A DNA stretch of 64,000 bases from Rhinopithecimicrobium faecis (GCA_017942165.1 JAGKSB010000002.1:248001-312000), one strand, 5' to 3'; positions 1 to 10,043 are shown, counted from the first letter of the stretch. Notes: generated from the letters alone by a model not told the origin. Numbers and translations are program-made.

Positions 1-836
1 CGGCAGGAAATATGTATTTTGAGCGCCTATTAAAAGAAGGCACCAGCCCAGCATATACTTACTTCACCCATGCGACCTCACAGGATCACACTTTCTTCTC
101 CTTTTGGTTAGGAAATAATGACGTCCTATTATTTGCGACAAATGGAGGGGTTACGACAGATGCTACCAATCGTATTACAACGACAGCAGAATTTAGACAG
201 CACTATACAAACTTTATCAATGCCCTAACGGCAAAAGGTCAAAAAGGTGTGGTGGCGACAATTCCTGAAGTTACGGCGACACCACATTTTACAACGGTAA
301 CACGTGCTGCCCTGCTACAGGCTGTCAATGCGAATACGACGACCAAAGTGGAGAATATTTACATCAGCACCAAGGCAGGAACACGCCCAGCAACGGACGA
401 TGACTTCTTCTTATTACCATTCAGCTCTAAAGGCTTATTAGGGAGTACGACAGCAGCCAATCCATACCCATATGGACTACACCCAAACAAGCCCGTTGAA
501 GATATGTATGTCTTAGATAAGGCGGAAGCGGAAGAAGTGAAGCAACGTACAAAAGAATTTAACACCATTATTAAAGAAGTTGCTGAACAAAAAGGCTTAG
601 CTTTAGCAGATGCACATGCTTATTTAAATCAGGTGAAAGCGGGGATATTCATAAATGGCATACAGCTGTCGGCGAGATTTATTCAAGGAAATGTATTCTC
701 CTTAGATGGTATACATCTTACTCCCATGGGCAATGCCCTGCTGGCAAACTTATTTATTGATGCTATAAATAAAGAATACAATACACGCTTAACACGCGTA
801 GATTTCACGAAGTTTAGAGGAGTTATCTACCCGTAA
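1..836 (+). CDS. SGNH/GDSL hydrolase family protein (3' part; 5' end outside window)
   Basis: The reading frame is open to the left edge, so only the C-terminal ~278 residues are present and the ATG at 12 is probably internal. Two GDSL/SGNH blocks are visible: a block III motif FWLGNNDVL (the GxND motif) and a C-terminal block V motif DGIHLTPMGN carrying the catalytic Asp and His. Together these support a serine esterase/lipase-type fold, typically exported in Bacteroidota. The nucleophile Ser block and any signal peptide lie outside the window. The substrate cannot be told. The OsmC gene starts 24 bp downstream on the same strand. Confidence 0.85.
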   Translation, partial: AGNMYFERLLKEGTSPAYTYFTHATSQDHTFFSFWLGNNDVLLFATNGGVTTDATNRITTTAEFRQHYTNFINALTAKGQKGVVATIPEVTATPHFTTVTRAALLQAVNANTTTKVENIYISTKAGTRPATDDDFFLLPFSSKGLLGSTTAANPYPYGLHPNKPVEDMYVLDKAEAEEVKQRTKEFNTIIKEVAEQKGLALADAHAYLNQVKAGIFINGIQLSARFIQGNVFSLDGIHLTPMGNALLANLFIDAINKEYNTRLTRVDFTKFRGVIYP

Positions 837-860
837 ACGACGCTATTATTTTTATAACAC

Positions 861-1277
861 ATGAAAGTTAACTTACAACGAAAAAATAAGGAAGTTCATT
901 TTGAAGCTTCGAGTGAACTATCCCCAATAAAAGTACATATTGATGGATCTCCAGAAATTGGAGGTGAAGGTTTAGGCGTACGTCCCATGGAACTTATTCT
1001 AATGGCACTGGGATCATGCTCCGTATTTGACCTCTCCACAATCTTAAAAAAGCAGCGTCAACAGCTGGATGATATTCAAGTCGAAGTAGCTGGTAAACGC
1101 CGCGATGAGGTACCTAATATATTCACAGATATTCACTTAAGCTTTTTTCTGAAAGGAGATATTGATGAAGCTAAAGCGCTGAAAGCGGCAGAATTAGCCG
1201 TTAAGAAGTACTGTTCTGTACACGATATGTTGGCTGCAGGAGGCGTAAATATCACCTATAGTTTAAAGATAAATTAA
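861..1277 (+). CDS. OsmC family protein
   Basis: A 138-residue protein of the OsmC/Ohr superfamily. Family members are small cytoplasmic thiol peroxidases or related stress proteins. The N-terminal segment with GGEGLGVRPMELILMALGSC matches the OsmC core, including the first reactive-cysteine position in GSCS. A second Cys in the KKYCSVHDML motif near residue 114 sits at the expected partner position. The length is normal. The physiological substrate is not predictable; YhfA-like OsmC proteins of this type are often uncharacterised. It lies 24 bp after the SGNH gene and ends at a bidirectional terminator. Confidence 0.85.
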   Translation: MKVNLQRKNKEVHFEASSELSPIKVHIDGSPEIGGEGLGVRPMELILMALGSCSVFDLSTILKKQRQQLDDIQVEVAGKRRDEVPNIFTDIHLSFFLKGDIDEAKALKAAELAVKKYCSVHDMLAAGGVNITYSLKIN

Positions 1278-1298
1278 GGATCCTTCACGTATCCTTCA

Positions 1299-1336
1299 GA
1301 AACCGAAACCCTGTTTAAGACAAGGTTTCGGTTTTC
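1299..1336. terminator. Bidirectional intrinsic terminator
   Basis: An inverted repeat with arms GAAACCGAAACC (1299-1310) and GGTTTCGGTTTTC (1324-1336) is followed by a T-rich tract on the plus strand. It lies between the convergent OsmC and DUF2157-type genes. Its right arm is inside the last codons of the minus-strand gene, whose stop codon sits in the loop. Confidence 0.75.
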
Positions 1337-2370
1337 TTTTTGTGCCATATTTTCTCTGCCCATCGACCGACAAACCAAAAGGATAAGGCCAAAATTAAGA
1401 AGAATACCGCACGATTGATATTATCCCATAAATACTCAACATAGCGCGTATAGATATTTAATATTAAGAATACAAACCCGATTTCACGCATCTTATAGTC
1501 CTTATTTTTAAGCCCATACCAAACACAGCCTAAGCAGATTAAGATGGCCGCAATTCCCCAATATAAAATATGATACTGGCGTACAGCAGTCCAATCTTCA
1601 AAGTCACTGTAGTTCCCAAAAATGGAAAGCATCCATAAAGAGAGCATCAAATATAGGAGACCCATCAGCTGGCTGAGGCCTACAAAGGGCTTTAGCGCTG
1701 TCCAGCGCCCCTGCAGCAAGTACGCAAAGGCTGTCACGCAAAGACCAAATAGGGTAAAGCGTAGGGGAAAGTTCATCCCCCAAAATTTAAACCCCCAATT
1801 ACTACGGTAGGCCGTTTCTGTTCCAAACCAAACCCCTAAGCTGATAAGCATAAAAATCCAAATTAGCTGGGATCTTAATTTTACCGCGAGAAAGCCATAT
1901 ATTCCCACAGAGAGTAAAAATAACAAAGAGTAGTGCGTACTATTCTTATCAATAGTCTTCCCTAAAAATCCGACAGCTGCAGCCGTAGCAAATACGCCAA
2001 TAAGCATCAGCGTCTCATTGGAAAATGTCTTATTGGGAAACTTCTCCTTCTGCCGAAAGCCAAGTCCATAGAAAAGCACTGCTAAGACCGTAAAGAAGGC
2101 CAAAAAGATACTATTAGGGGCTTCCGAGAGGGTAGCAATAAATTGGATAAAGCTATCGTCAATAAACAGAGAAAACACGGCAAACACCAAAGAGGCTAAA
2201 GCTATCCAAAAGGCATAACGTGCTAATATACTCCAGTCAAAGCCTTTTTCAGCTAAGGAGTCTCTTAATTTACGGCTTTGCTCGGCATCTATAAATGACT
2301 CCTGCTCCCAAAAATCTAAGGCATCCTCGAGGATTTCCTTCTCTTGCTTGCTGACATCTAACTTTTTCAT
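1315..2370 (-). CDS. DUF2157-type multi-pass membrane protein
   Basis: A 351-residue integral membrane protein. A soluble N-terminal helical region of about 45 residues (KQEKEILEDALDFWEQ) is followed by roughly 9-10 hydrophobic segments from residue ~50 to 340. The N-terminal helical part plus multi-TM body resembles DUF2157 proteins, which have no established function. The last four codons form part of the terminator hairpin shared with the convergent OsmC gene. No enzymatic motif is visible. The family call is by resemblance only. Confidence 0.65.
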   Translation of the reverse strand: MKKLDVSKQEKEILEDALDFWEQESFIDAEQSRKLRDSLAEKGFDWSILARYAFWIALASLVFAVFSLFIDDSFIQFIATLSEAPNSIFLAFFTVLAVLFYGLGFRQKEKFPNKTFSNETLMLIGVFATAAAVGFLGKTIDKNSTHYSLLFLLSVGIYGFLAVKLRSQLIWIFMLISLGVWFGTETAYRSNWGFKFWGMNFPLRFTLFGLCVTAFAYLLQGRWTALKPFVGLSQLMGLLYLMLSLWMLSIFGNYSDFEDWTAVRQYHILYWGIAAILICLGCVWYGLKNKDYKMREIGFVFLILNIYTRYVEYLWDNINRAVFFLILALSFWFVGRWAEKIWHKKKTETLS

Positions 2371-2477
2371 CTATAGCATTAATTAGTTTTACCGTAAAAA
2401 TATCAGAATAAAATCACATTCCCACTAACTTCCCAAAACTTGGCTTAACAGCTCCACAAAATTTCAGTTTATTTAAG

Positions 2478-2485
2478 TATTTTTG
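2478..2485 (+). promoter_or_regulatory. Candidate uvrA promoter, -7 element
   Basis: TATTTTTG matches the Bacteroidota -7 consensus TAnnTTTG, 43 bp upstream of the uvrA start. No convincing -33 TTTG was found at the usual ~19-bp spacing. No SOS-box-like palindrome was recognised. Confidence 0.45.
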
Positions 2486-2527
2486 CCAAAGCAGTAATAT
2501 TTCTGCACGATTCATAAATTCAAGTTA

Positions 2528-5365
2528 ATGAGTAAGAAGATTAATCCAGATTTAGGCGAACAGCATGAGGTTCAAGTCTTTGGTGCTAGAGTCCATAATC
2601 TTAAAAATATTGACGTCTCCTTCCCGAGAAATGAATTAGTGGTGATCACAGGCCTTTCAGGATCCGGCAAATCCTCCTTAGCCTTTGATACGATCTATGC
2701 CGAGGGTCAAAGACGCTATATGGAAACATTTTCTGCTTATAGCCGACAGTTTTTAGGAGGAATGGAGCGTCCCGATGTCGATAAGATTGCCGGCCTCTCC
2801 CCTGTTATTGCTATTGAACAAAAGACCACTTCCAAAAACCCACGCTCCACTGTAGGTACCATTACTGAAGTATATGACTTTCTGCGCCTATTGTATGCGC
2901 GTGCTGGAGATGCATTTTCCTATGTCACTGGAAAGCGTATGGAGCGTATGTCTGAGGATCAAATCGTGGAGCGCATCATAAATGAATTTCAAGGGCAAGC
3001 GATAAATATCCTAGCTCCTGTGGTCAAGGGACGTAAGGGACACTACCGGGAACTCTTTGAGTCTATTCGTAAACAAGGATATGTCAAAGTTAGAGTCGAT
3101 GGGGAGATTCTAGATCTTAGTCCTAAGATGCAAGCCGACCGCTATAAAATTCATGATATTGAAATTGTCGTAGACCGCCTAAAAGTTACTGAAGAGGACC
3201 GCAAGCGCCTTCATACCTCGGTACTGCAGGCTATGAAAACGGCGAAAGGGATTATTAAAGTTTCCAATGCGGAGAATCAGGAGCAGTTCTACTCCCGCTA
3301 TTTAATGGATGCGGAATCGGGTATTTCCTACGATGAGCCGCAGCCGAATTCATTTTCCTTTAACTCTCCTTATGGAGCATGTCCCAAATGTGATGGCCTA
3401 GGCTACGTCTTTGAGATTGATAAAAATACGGTTATTCCTGACCGTAAGCTAAGCATCTCCAAAGGAGCTTTAGCACCTTTAGGGCCCTACCGGGAGTCTT
3501 GGAATTTTCAGGTTTTAAAGGCTGTCGCGAAGAAATTTGAATTTACCATGAGCACGCCGATGGAAAAACTTTCCGAGGAGCAGATAGATATGCTGCTTTA
3601 CGGTGAGGAGGAGCCGATCTACGTGACGGTAGCCTATAATAGCTACCATGTGAAGGATTATAAGGTGAATTTCCAAGGGATCTTTAAACTCCTTGAAGAG
3701 CAAAGTGGTAAGCAGTCGGATGATATCCCTGCCTTAGATGACTTCCGTAGCCAATGTGTATGCTCGGCTTGTCATGGCGCAAGACTACGCCCTGAGTCCT
3801 TGAACTTCAAGATTGACGGCATGAATATCAATCAGCTAGCAACCATGGATATCAGCGATCTATTGACCTGGTTTCAGGGGTTAGATGAACGCCTAGATAA
3901 GCGTCAGCGCACTATTGCCACAGAGATACTCAAAGAAATTCGCGCGCGTCTGGGATTTTTAGTGGATGTAGGGTTAAACTATTTAACTTTAAATCGTACT
4001 GCAAAGACACTCTCAGGGGGTGAAGCACAACGTATACGCTTAGCGACACAAATTGGCTCTCAGCTAGTCAATGTATTATATATCTTAGATGAGCCCAGCA
4101 TTGGACTCCATCAGCGCGATAATGAGCGCCTTATAAAATCATTAAAAAATCTTCGTGATATTGGAAACTCCGTCCTCGTTGTAGAGCATGATAAAGATAT
4201 GATCCTACATGCGGACTATGTCTTAGATATGGGACCTGCAGCGGGCGTAAACGGGGGCTATGTCGTAGCACAAGGTACTCCGAAGGAGATCTTGAAAGCA
4301 GACTCCCTAACGGCAGCCTATTTAAATGGCCGCAAGGAAGTCCCTATCCCTCAGGAACGTCGCTCGGGAAATGGGAAAAGCTTAATCTTAAAAGGTGCCA
4401 CAGGAAATAACCTAAAAAACCTCACCGTGGAGTTTCCACTGGGGAAATTGATATTAGTGTCTGGCGTTTCAGGATCTGGAAAGTCTTCGTTAATTACTGG
4501 CACATTATACCCTGTACTCAACAAGCACTTCTTTCGCGCAAAGGCCACCCCACTGCCCTATCAGGAGCTGGAAGGACTCGAGCATATAGATAAAGTCATA
4601 GAAATTGATCAGAGCCCTATTGGGCGTACACCACGCTCTAATCCATCCACCTACACGGGCGTATTTTCAGATATCCGCACCCTTTTTGTGCAGCTTCCGG
4701 AAGCGAAGATCCGAGGCTATAAGCCGGGACGCTTCTCCTTCAATGTGAAGGGTGGACGCTGTGAAACCTGTCAAGGGGGGGGCATGAAAGTTATAGAGAT
4801 GAACTTTCTACCTGACGTGCAAGTTCCTTGTGAAACATGCCATGGAAAGCGCTATAACAGAGAGACCTTAGAGGTACGCTACCGTGGTAAGTCCATTGCA
4901 GACGTACTCGATATGTCCGTACATGAAGCCGTAGACTTCTTTGAAAATATTCCTGCAATCTACCGAAAGATTAAAACGTTACAGGATGTAGGCCTAGGCT
5001 ATATCACCCTGGGTCAATCTTCGACAACACTTTCTGGAGGGGAGGCTCAGCGTATAAAATTAGCGACAGAACTTTCAAAAAAAGATACTGGAAACACCTT
5101 TTATATCTTGGATGAGCCTACAACAGGGCTACATTTTGAAGACGTCAATGTACTTTTGGGCGTAATTAATCGTTTAGTAGTACGTGGCAATACGGTGCTT
5201 ATTATTGAGCATAACTTAGACGTCATTAAGTCCGCAGATTGGGTGATAGACATTGGCCCCGAGGGTGGACAAGCTGGTGGAAACCTCTTATTTGCGGGAA
5301 CACCCGAAGATCTTATTAAAAATACTAAATCCGAAACTGCAAGATTTCTTAAATTGGAGATGTAA
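2528..5365 (+). CDS. uvrA: Excinuclease ABC subunit UvrA
   Basis: The damage-recognition ATPase of nucleotide excision repair, which acts as a dimer with UvrB. 945 residues, the usual length. It has two ABC ATPase modules: Walker [10 protein letters not shown] near residue 43 and GVSGSGKSS near 646, with signatures LSGGEAQR near 495 and 840. The C-terminal zinc module is intact, with two CETC pairs near residue 744 separated by ~20 residues. In the N-terminal zinc module only one CxxC pair (CPKC, ~284) is seen, and the partner pair upstream is absent. A separate CSACHG motif is near 412. mutL begins 39 bp downstream with its own promoter-like element. Confidence 0.98.
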   Translation: MSKKINPDLGEQHEVQVFGARVHNLKNIDVSFPRNELVVITGLSGSGKSSLAFDTIYAEGQRRYMETFSAYSRQFLGGMERPDVDKIAGLSPVIAIEQKTTSKNPRSTVGTITEVYDFLRLLYARAGDAFSYVTGKRMERMSEDQIVERIINEFQGQAINILAPVVKGRKGHYRELFESIRKQGYVKVRVDGEILDLSPKMQADRYKIHDIEIVVDRLKVTEEDRKRLHTSVLQAMKTAKGIIKVSNAENQEQFYSRYLMDAESGISYDEPQPNSFSFNSPYGACPKCDGLGYVFEIDKNTVIPDRKLSISKGALAPLGPYRESWNFQVLKAVAKKFEFTMSTPMEKLSEEQIDMLLYGEEEPIYVTVAYNSYHVKDYKVNFQGIFKLLEEQSGKQSDDIPALDDFRSQCVCSACHGARLRPESLNFKIDGMNINQLATMDISDLLTWFQGLDERLDKRQRTIATEILKEIRARLGFLVDVGLNYLTLNRTAKTLSGGEAQRIRLATQIGSQLVNVLYILDEPSIGLHQRDNERLIKSLKNLRDIGNSVLVVEHDKDMILHADYVLDMGPAAGVNGGYVVAQGTPKEILKADSLTAAYLNGRKEVPIPQERRSGNGKSLILKGATGNNLKNLTVEFPLGKLILVSGVSGSGKSSLITGTLYPVLNKHFFRAKATPLPYQELEGLEHIDKVIEIDQSPIGRTPRSNPSTYTGVFSDIRTLFVQLPEAKIRGYKPGRFSFNVKGGRCETCQGGGMKVIEMNFLPDVQVPCETCHGKRYNRETLEVRYRGKSIADVLDMSVHEAVDFFENIPAIYRKIKTLQDVGLGYITLGQSSTTLSGGEAQRIKLATELSKKDTGNTFYILDEPTTGLHFEDVNVLLGVINRLVVRGNTVLIIEHNLDVIKSADWVIDIGPEGGQAGGNLLFAGTPEDLIKNTKSETARFLKLEM

Positions 5366-5390
5366 AATCCCAAGTCTTTTGCATTTTTCG

Positions 5391-5398
5391 TAACTTCG
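5391..5398 (+). promoter_or_regulatory. Candidate mutL promoter, -7 variant directly before the start codon
   Basis: TAACTTCG differs by one base from TAnnTTTG and ends only 6 bp before the mutL ATG at 5405. If used, transcription would begin at or next to the start codon, giving a leaderless or nearly leaderless mRNA. Read-through from uvrA is the alternative. Confidence 0.35.
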
Positions 5399-5404
5399 CA
5401 CTGT

Positions 5405-7294
5405 ATGTCGGATATCATTCAATTGTTACCAGATAATGTAGCTAATCAAATCGCTGCTGGAGAGGTCGTTCAGCGTCCTGCTTCGGCAATTAAAGAATTG
5501 ATTGAAAATGCTATTGATGCTGGAGCAACAAAAATAAAATTAATCGTTAAGGATGCGGGGAAAACCCTGATTCAGGTCATCGATGATGGCGTAGGCATGA
5601 GTATGACGGATGCACGCCTATGCTTTGAACGTCACGCAACCTCCAAAATTAAAAAGGCCGAAGACCTATTTGCCATCCGCACCATGGGATTTCGTGGCGA
5701 AGCAATGGCGTCCATTGCGGCAATTTCCCATGTAGAGCTAAAGACTAAGCGCGCTGAAAGTGAGCTTGGCACACTCGTGGAAATTGAAGGCTCAAAAATT
5801 ATAGATCAACGCCCAGAGGCCCTGCCTACGGGAACGAATATATCGGTAAAAAATCTCTTCTATAATATTCCTGCACGCAGGAATTTCCTAAAGAGTAATT
5901 CCGTAGAAATGCGTCATATCATCGAGGAGTTTCAGCGTATTACGCTGGCGCATCCGGAGATTTTCTTCAGCCTACATTCGGATGGCAATGAGCTCTATCA
6001 TCTGCCTGCGGAGACCCTGAAGCAGCGTATCGTTCATATTTTCGGAAACACCTATAATCAACGCTTAGTACCCGTGGAGGAAGATACCACCATTATTAAA
6101 ATTGATGGTTTTGTGGGAAAACCTGCCTATGCGAAAAAAACGCGTGGGGAGCAGTTTTTCTTCGTTAACAAGCGCTTTATACGGGATCCATACCTGCACC
6201 ATGCGGTCATGAACGCCTATGAAGAGATTATTGCTTCCGAAACATTTCCCCTGTACGTACTTTTTATTGAAATCGACCCCTCGAAAATAGATATCAATGT
6301 GCACCCTACAAAAACGGAAATTAAATATGAAGACGAGAAAGCGATCTATGCGATTATCCGCTCCGCGGTGAAGCGCTCATTAGGACGCTATAATATTACT
6401 CCTTCTTTGGATTTTAACCAGGAAACAGGCTTTTCACACCTTATTACACAGAAGCCCTTAGATGAAATTCAAATCCCTACAATTAGTTTTAACCCCGACT
6501 TCAACCCGTTTGAATCCGATTTAAATAAGCCCGCTAGGGAATCTGCACGCACAGATAACTATGCCGCAGGCTTTGAAAAGAAAGCGGCCATCCCCCAAAA
6601 TTGGGATAGCCTCTACCAGATTGCTCAGCAGCAGGAGAGTTTTCAACTTCCCCTAATTGAAGAGGAAGAAGAGGATGCTCCTTATCAGGTTATTGTTCCG
6701 AAACGTACCGATAGCCAGCAGACAGAAAAGCAATTCTTCCAGCTGCACAACCGCTTTATTGTTTCTCAAATTCATTCCGGCTTTATCCTTATCGATCAGC
6801 AGGCAGCCCATGAGCGCATCTTATTTGAGCAGTTCTATGCGCAGCTTACAGAGCAGCAAGGAGCATCTCAACAGAGCCTATTCCCGCAAACGCTGGATTT
6901 AAACCCTTCAGATAATGAAATCATGCAGGAAATACTGCCAGAAATCTGTACATTAGGGTTTCAAATTCGGGAGTTCGGTAAAAATAGCTATGTGATAGAT
7001 GGCATCCCTGCAGACTTAAATACAGGCTTGGATGAAATCCGAATTATCGAGCAGCTAATTGAAGACTTTAAAAACTATAAGTCGGAAATAAAATTGACTA
7101 AAAGGGAGAATTTAGCGAAGAGCTTAGCAAAGAGTGCCGCTATAAAGCCTGGCGTCCTATTGGACAATAATGCAATGGCTGAACTTATCGACAAGCTATT
7201 CGCTTGTCAGTCCCCTAATATCTCCATCTACGGTAAACCTGTAATTATTACATTTACCCTAAATGAGCTATTAGCAAAATTTGGTAAAAATTAA
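5405..7294 (+). CDS. mutL: DNA mismatch repair protein MutL
   Basis: 629 residues, GHKL-ATPase mismatch repair coordinator. The N-terminal ATPase motifs are all present: NAIDAGA (~36), DDGVGM, RHATSKI and GFRGEA, then the transducer domain to ~330. A Gln/Glu-rich linker (~370-440) precedes the C-terminal dimerisation domain. The endonuclease site looks degenerate. The DQHAx2Ex4E motif reads DQQAAHERILFE, the ACxxA motif reads AKSAAIK, and the late CxH position reads SIYGKP. Nicking activity is therefore doubtful, although family alignments are needed. It heads a tight run with the rhomboid genes and the EEP gene. Confidence 0.97.
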   Translation: MSDIIQLLPDNVANQIAAGEVVQRPASAIKELIENAIDAGATKIKLIVKDAGKTLIQVIDDGVGMSMTDARLCFERHATSKIKKAEDLFAIRTMGFRGEAMASIAAISHVELKTKRAESELGTLVEIEGSKIIDQRPEALPTGTNISVKNLFYNIPARRNFLKSNSVEMRHIIEEFQRITLAHPEIFFSLHSDGNELYHLPAETLKQRIVHIFGNTYNQRLVPVEEDTTIIKIDGFVGKPAYAKKTRGEQFFFVNKRFIRDPYLHHAVMNAYEEIIASETFPLYVLFIEIDPSKIDINVHPTKTEIKYEDEKAIYAIIRSAVKRSLGRYNITPSLDFNQETGFSHLITQKPLDEIQIPTISFNPDFNPFESDLNKPARESARTDNYAAGFEKKAAIPQNWDSLYQIAQQQESFQLPLIEEEEEDAPYQVIVPKRTDSQQTEKQFFQLHNRFIVSQIHSGFILIDQQAAHERILFEQFYAQLTEQQGASQQSLFPQTLDLNPSDNEIMQEILPEICTLGFQIREFGKNSYVIDGIPADLNTGLDEIRIIEQLIEDFKNYKSEIKLTKRENLAKSLAKSAAIKPGVLLDNNAMAELIDKLFACQSPNISIYGKPVIITFTLNELLAKFGKN

Positions 7295-7312
7295 TTATAG
7301 CCTACAAATTCT

Positions 7313-8035
7313 ATGAACGCAAGTGCACCTTTCGCTGGCCTGCCGCCAGTCGTAAAAAATTTATTGATCATCAATATTGTCTGCTTCGTGGGTTCCATGA
7401 TTTTTGAGCAGTCAACAAGATTTTTTGGCGTCTTCTACCCTGATTCGCCCTTTTTTAAAGTATGGCAGATAGTCACCTATATGTTTATGCATGGCGGCAT
7501 CTCGCATATTTTCTTTAATATGTTTTCCCTCTATATGTTCGGTCCTATTATTGAACAAATATTAGGTCCAAAGCGGTTTTTAAATTTCTATTTAATTGCA
7601 GGTGTTGGAGCCTTAATCCTACAATTTGGGGTTCAAGCGATCGAAGTACATCAGATTGTTGGTTCCGTACGTGCCCATGAATGGTTAAATTTTGATATGC
7701 TCCATGGCACCGTAACTTCGAACTACCCCAATATTGCACAAGCGGACTTCGACAAATTAGTGTCCATCTATTTTACCCCTTTAGTGGGAGCCTCGGGAGC
7801 AATTTATGGGCTGCTCTTAGCTTTTGCCTACCTGTTCCCGAATATGAAGCTGCAATTATTATTTATTCCTGTACCCATTGCTGCCAAGTTCTTTATTCCT
7901 ATTATGATATTAATAGAAATCTACTTGGGATTCTCGAAATCAGGCTCTTCAATTGCGCATTTAGCGCATGTCGGAGGGGCACTTTTTGGGTATATCATGT
8001 TGAAAGTTTGGGGCATACGTAAAGGGATCTATTAA
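7313..8035 (+). CDS. Rhomboid family intramembrane serine protease
   Basis: 240 residues with about six TM segments. The catalytic Ser is in GASGAIYG (~residue 160) and the catalytic His in AHLAHVGGALFG (~216). The early HGGISHIFFNM motif, which contributes to the oxyanion region, is also present, so the protease should be active. It cleaves TM substrates in the inner membrane; substrates are unknown. It lies 18 bp after mutL and 2 bp before the second rhomboid-like gene, so the genes are probably co-transcribed. Confidence 0.93.
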   Translation: MNASAPFAGLPPVVKNLLIINIVCFVGSMIFEQSTRFFGVFYPDSPFFKVWQIVTYMFMHGGISHIFFNMFSLYMFGPIIEQILGPKRFLNFYLIAGVGALILQFGVQAIEVHQIVGSVRAHEWLNFDMLHGTVTSNYPNIAQADFDKLVSIYFTPLVGASGAIYGLLLAFAYLFPNMKLQLLFIPVPIAAKFFIPIMILIEIYLGFSKSGSSIAHLAHVGGALFGYIMLKVWGIRKGIY

Positions 8036-8037
8036 TC

Positions 8038-8934
8038 GTGAAAATCATGAGAGACAATGCGCTAAAAAACTTTTGGAGAGATGTCTTTATGACAGGCTCT
8101 CCAATACCTTATATAATCCTAGCTCAAGTCACCATCTTCATTGTTATCCATCTTTTTGACCTCTTGCTGGAGCTGCAGTTAATCCAGGTTTCCCTCTACG
8201 ACCGCTCGGTATCCTACCTGGCTATTCCGAGGGATTTCCAACAGTTTCTGAAGCAACCTTGGTCGCTATTAAGCTATTCCTTTACCTATGTAGGCCTATT
8301 CAAAATTCTTTTTGACTGCATGTGGCTCTATTGGATTGGCAACCTGTTCTTAACATTTTTAAATAGACGTCAATTTTTATTTATTTATATAAGCACCGTT
8401 CTATTAACCGCAGTCGTGTACTTAGGGGTCGCACAGATTCCCTATTTCCAACAGAGCATTCAAGGCTCATTAATGACCGCTACGGCATCCATCACGGCGC
8501 TATTAATAGCGACAGCGACCTTAATCCCACAGTATGAATTACGCCTATTTCTCTTTGGCAACGTACGTCTAAAAACACTCGCCATCGTTATTACAGCGAT
8601 TGAATTTATATTCTTTTTCCTGACCAATAAGCCGGCTTCTATCGCACTCTTAGCGAGTGGCCTTTTTGGCTTTGCCTGTATTAAAATGCTGCAGTCTGGG
8701 CGCGATTGGTCCGCGATATTCAAGAAATCCGCGCGAAGAAAAAGTAAACTTCGTGTGGTACATAGCCAGCCGATTTATCCGCGTAGCAAATCGGTAATAG
8801 ACCTTCCAAACCAAGAAGAAATTGACCAGATTTTAGATAAAATTTCGTTGTCCGGTTATGAAAGCTTAACTTCACATGAGAAAGAAATCTTATTTCGAGC
8901 GAGCAGGAAGTCAATAAAAAATGAAAAGGAATAA
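8038..8934 (+). CDS. Rhomboid-like protein, apparently catalytically inactive, with DUF6576-like tail
   Basis: 298 residues with several TM segments arranged as in the neighbouring rhomboid. At the expected active-site helix the GxSx motif reads TATASITA (~148), so Ser is replaced by Thr. At the expected His helix the sequence reads IALLASGLFG (~201), with Leu in place of His. It therefore looks like a pseudoprotease. The soluble tail ends in IDQILDKISLSGYESLT, resembling the small C-terminal domain found on many Bacteroidota rhomboids (DUF6576). A GTG start at 8038 or an ATG at 8047 is possible. It overlaps the following gene by 14 bp. Confidence 0.8.
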   Translation: MKIMRDNALKNFWRDVFMTGSPIPYIILAQVTIFIVIHLFDLLLELQLIQVSLYDRSVSYLAIPRDFQQFLKQPWSLLSYSFTYVGLFKILFDCMWLYWIGNLFLTFLNRRQFLFIYISTVLLTAVVYLGVAQIPYFQQSIQGSLMTATASITALLIATATLIPQYELRLFLFGNVRLKTLAIVITAIEFIFFFLTNKPASIALLASGLFGFACIKMLQSGRDWSAIFKKSARRKSKLRVVHSQPIYPRSKSVIDLPNQEEIDQILDKISLSGYESLTSHEKEILFRASRKSIKNEKE

Positions 8935-10030
8935 TAAAGGCATAAAAAAATTAGGTTATTTCAGTAAGACAGTATTCATAGCCAATGTGCTGGCAGTACT
9001 TGCTTTATTGGCTAGTTATGCAGCCTCTTTTATCGACCCTAAATTATTCTGGCCACTGGCTTTCCTGGGCTTAGGCTTCCTCCCTATTCTACTTATAAAC
9101 AGCTGCTTTATCGTCTATTGGTGTTTGCGAAAAATTAAATTCGCGTTACTCTCACTAATGGCAATCTTAGTGGGAAGTCCCTTGCTTAGCAACCACTGGA
9201 GCTACCGTGCAAAAGAATCATCCTTACAGAAGAATGATAGCCTTGACCTCCGTGTGATGAGCTATAATGTACATCTTTTCAAAAATCTTCAACAAGGGCA
9301 GGGCTCCTTTAAAAAAGAAGCTTTAAAGCTTATTGATAGCGTGCAGCCCGATATCATCTGTATTCAAGAATATTATTCGAAAATTAAAGGAAAACACGTG
9401 CTTTCTAAAGAATTTCGCGAGCAGCTAGGTTTTCCATACTTCTATTTTGAGCCTACCTTAAAAAATGATTACGAGGCCTACGGCATGGCAATATTCTCGA
9501 AGTACCCCATTTTAGATGCCGGCAATATTCGGGAAAATGATTTCGGCATCAACCGGATAAGCTATGCCGATATTATGTATCGTACGCGGAAGATTAGGGT
9601 CTACAACGTACATTTACGCTCTTTTGCGCTGCAAGAAGAGGATAAGAACTTTATTCAAAACCCCTCAGGGCCTGAGGAAAAAGAAGCTACAAAACGCTTA
9701 AGCAGAAAGCTTATAAAGGCCTTCGAACTACGCTCTTCCCAAGCACAGTCACTAAAAAAACACCTCGCATCTAATAAGCTCCCTCATATCGTATGTGGAG
9801 ATTTCAATGATACGCCAATGTCCTATTCAGCGAACCTCATCGGTAGAAACATGAATAATTCATTTCGTGAAAAAGGTTCAGGTTGGGGCGTCACGCATCA
9901 TGATATGCTGCCTATATTTCAGATAGACTATATCTTTAGCTCAACGAATTTTTCGGTTCAAAAATATCAGATTATACCGCGTAAACTATCCGATCATTAC
10001 CCGATATGGTCTGACTTAAGATTGAACTAG
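8921..10030 (+). CDS. Endonuclease/exonuclease/phosphatase (EEP) family membrane-anchored protein
   Basis: 369 residues. Three N-terminal hydrophobic segments (about residues 15-90) precede a periplasm-facing EEP domain. Catalytic motifs are RVMSYNVHLF (~112), IICIQEYY (~146), GDFNDTP (~293) and SDHYPIW (~357), giving the Asn, Glu, Asp and His residues of the metal-dependent phosphoesterase. Whether it acts on nucleic acid, phospholipid or another phosphodiester cannot be told. The start overlaps the rhomboid-like gene, indicating translational coupling. Confidence 0.88.
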   Translation: MKRNNKGIKKLGYFSKTVFIANVLAVLALLASYAASFIDPKLFWPLAFLGLGFLPILLINSCFIVYWCLRKIKFALLSLMAILVGSPLLSNHWSYRAKESSLQKNDSLDLRVMSYNVHLFKNLQQGQGSFKKEALKLIDSVQPDIICIQEYYSKIKGKHVLSKEFREQLGFPYFYFEPTLKNDYEAYGMAIFSKYPILDAGNIRENDFGINRISYADIMYRTRKIRVYNVHLRSFALQEEDKNFIQNPSGPEEKEATKRLSRKLIKAFELRSSQAQSLKKHLASNKLPHIVCGDFNDTPMSYSANLIGRNMNNSFREKGSGWGVTHHDMLPIFQIDYIFSSTNFSVQKYQIIPRKLSDHYPIWSDLRLN

Positions 10031-10043
10031 CTCCTTTGTTGAC

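Noticed and set aside
5391..5398. Shared TAACTTCG promoter variant defining a DNA-repair regulon (mutL and addA-like genes)
   Set aside because: The same octamer also occurs inside coding sequence (for example near 7711), so two upstream occurrences are not evidence of a regulon.
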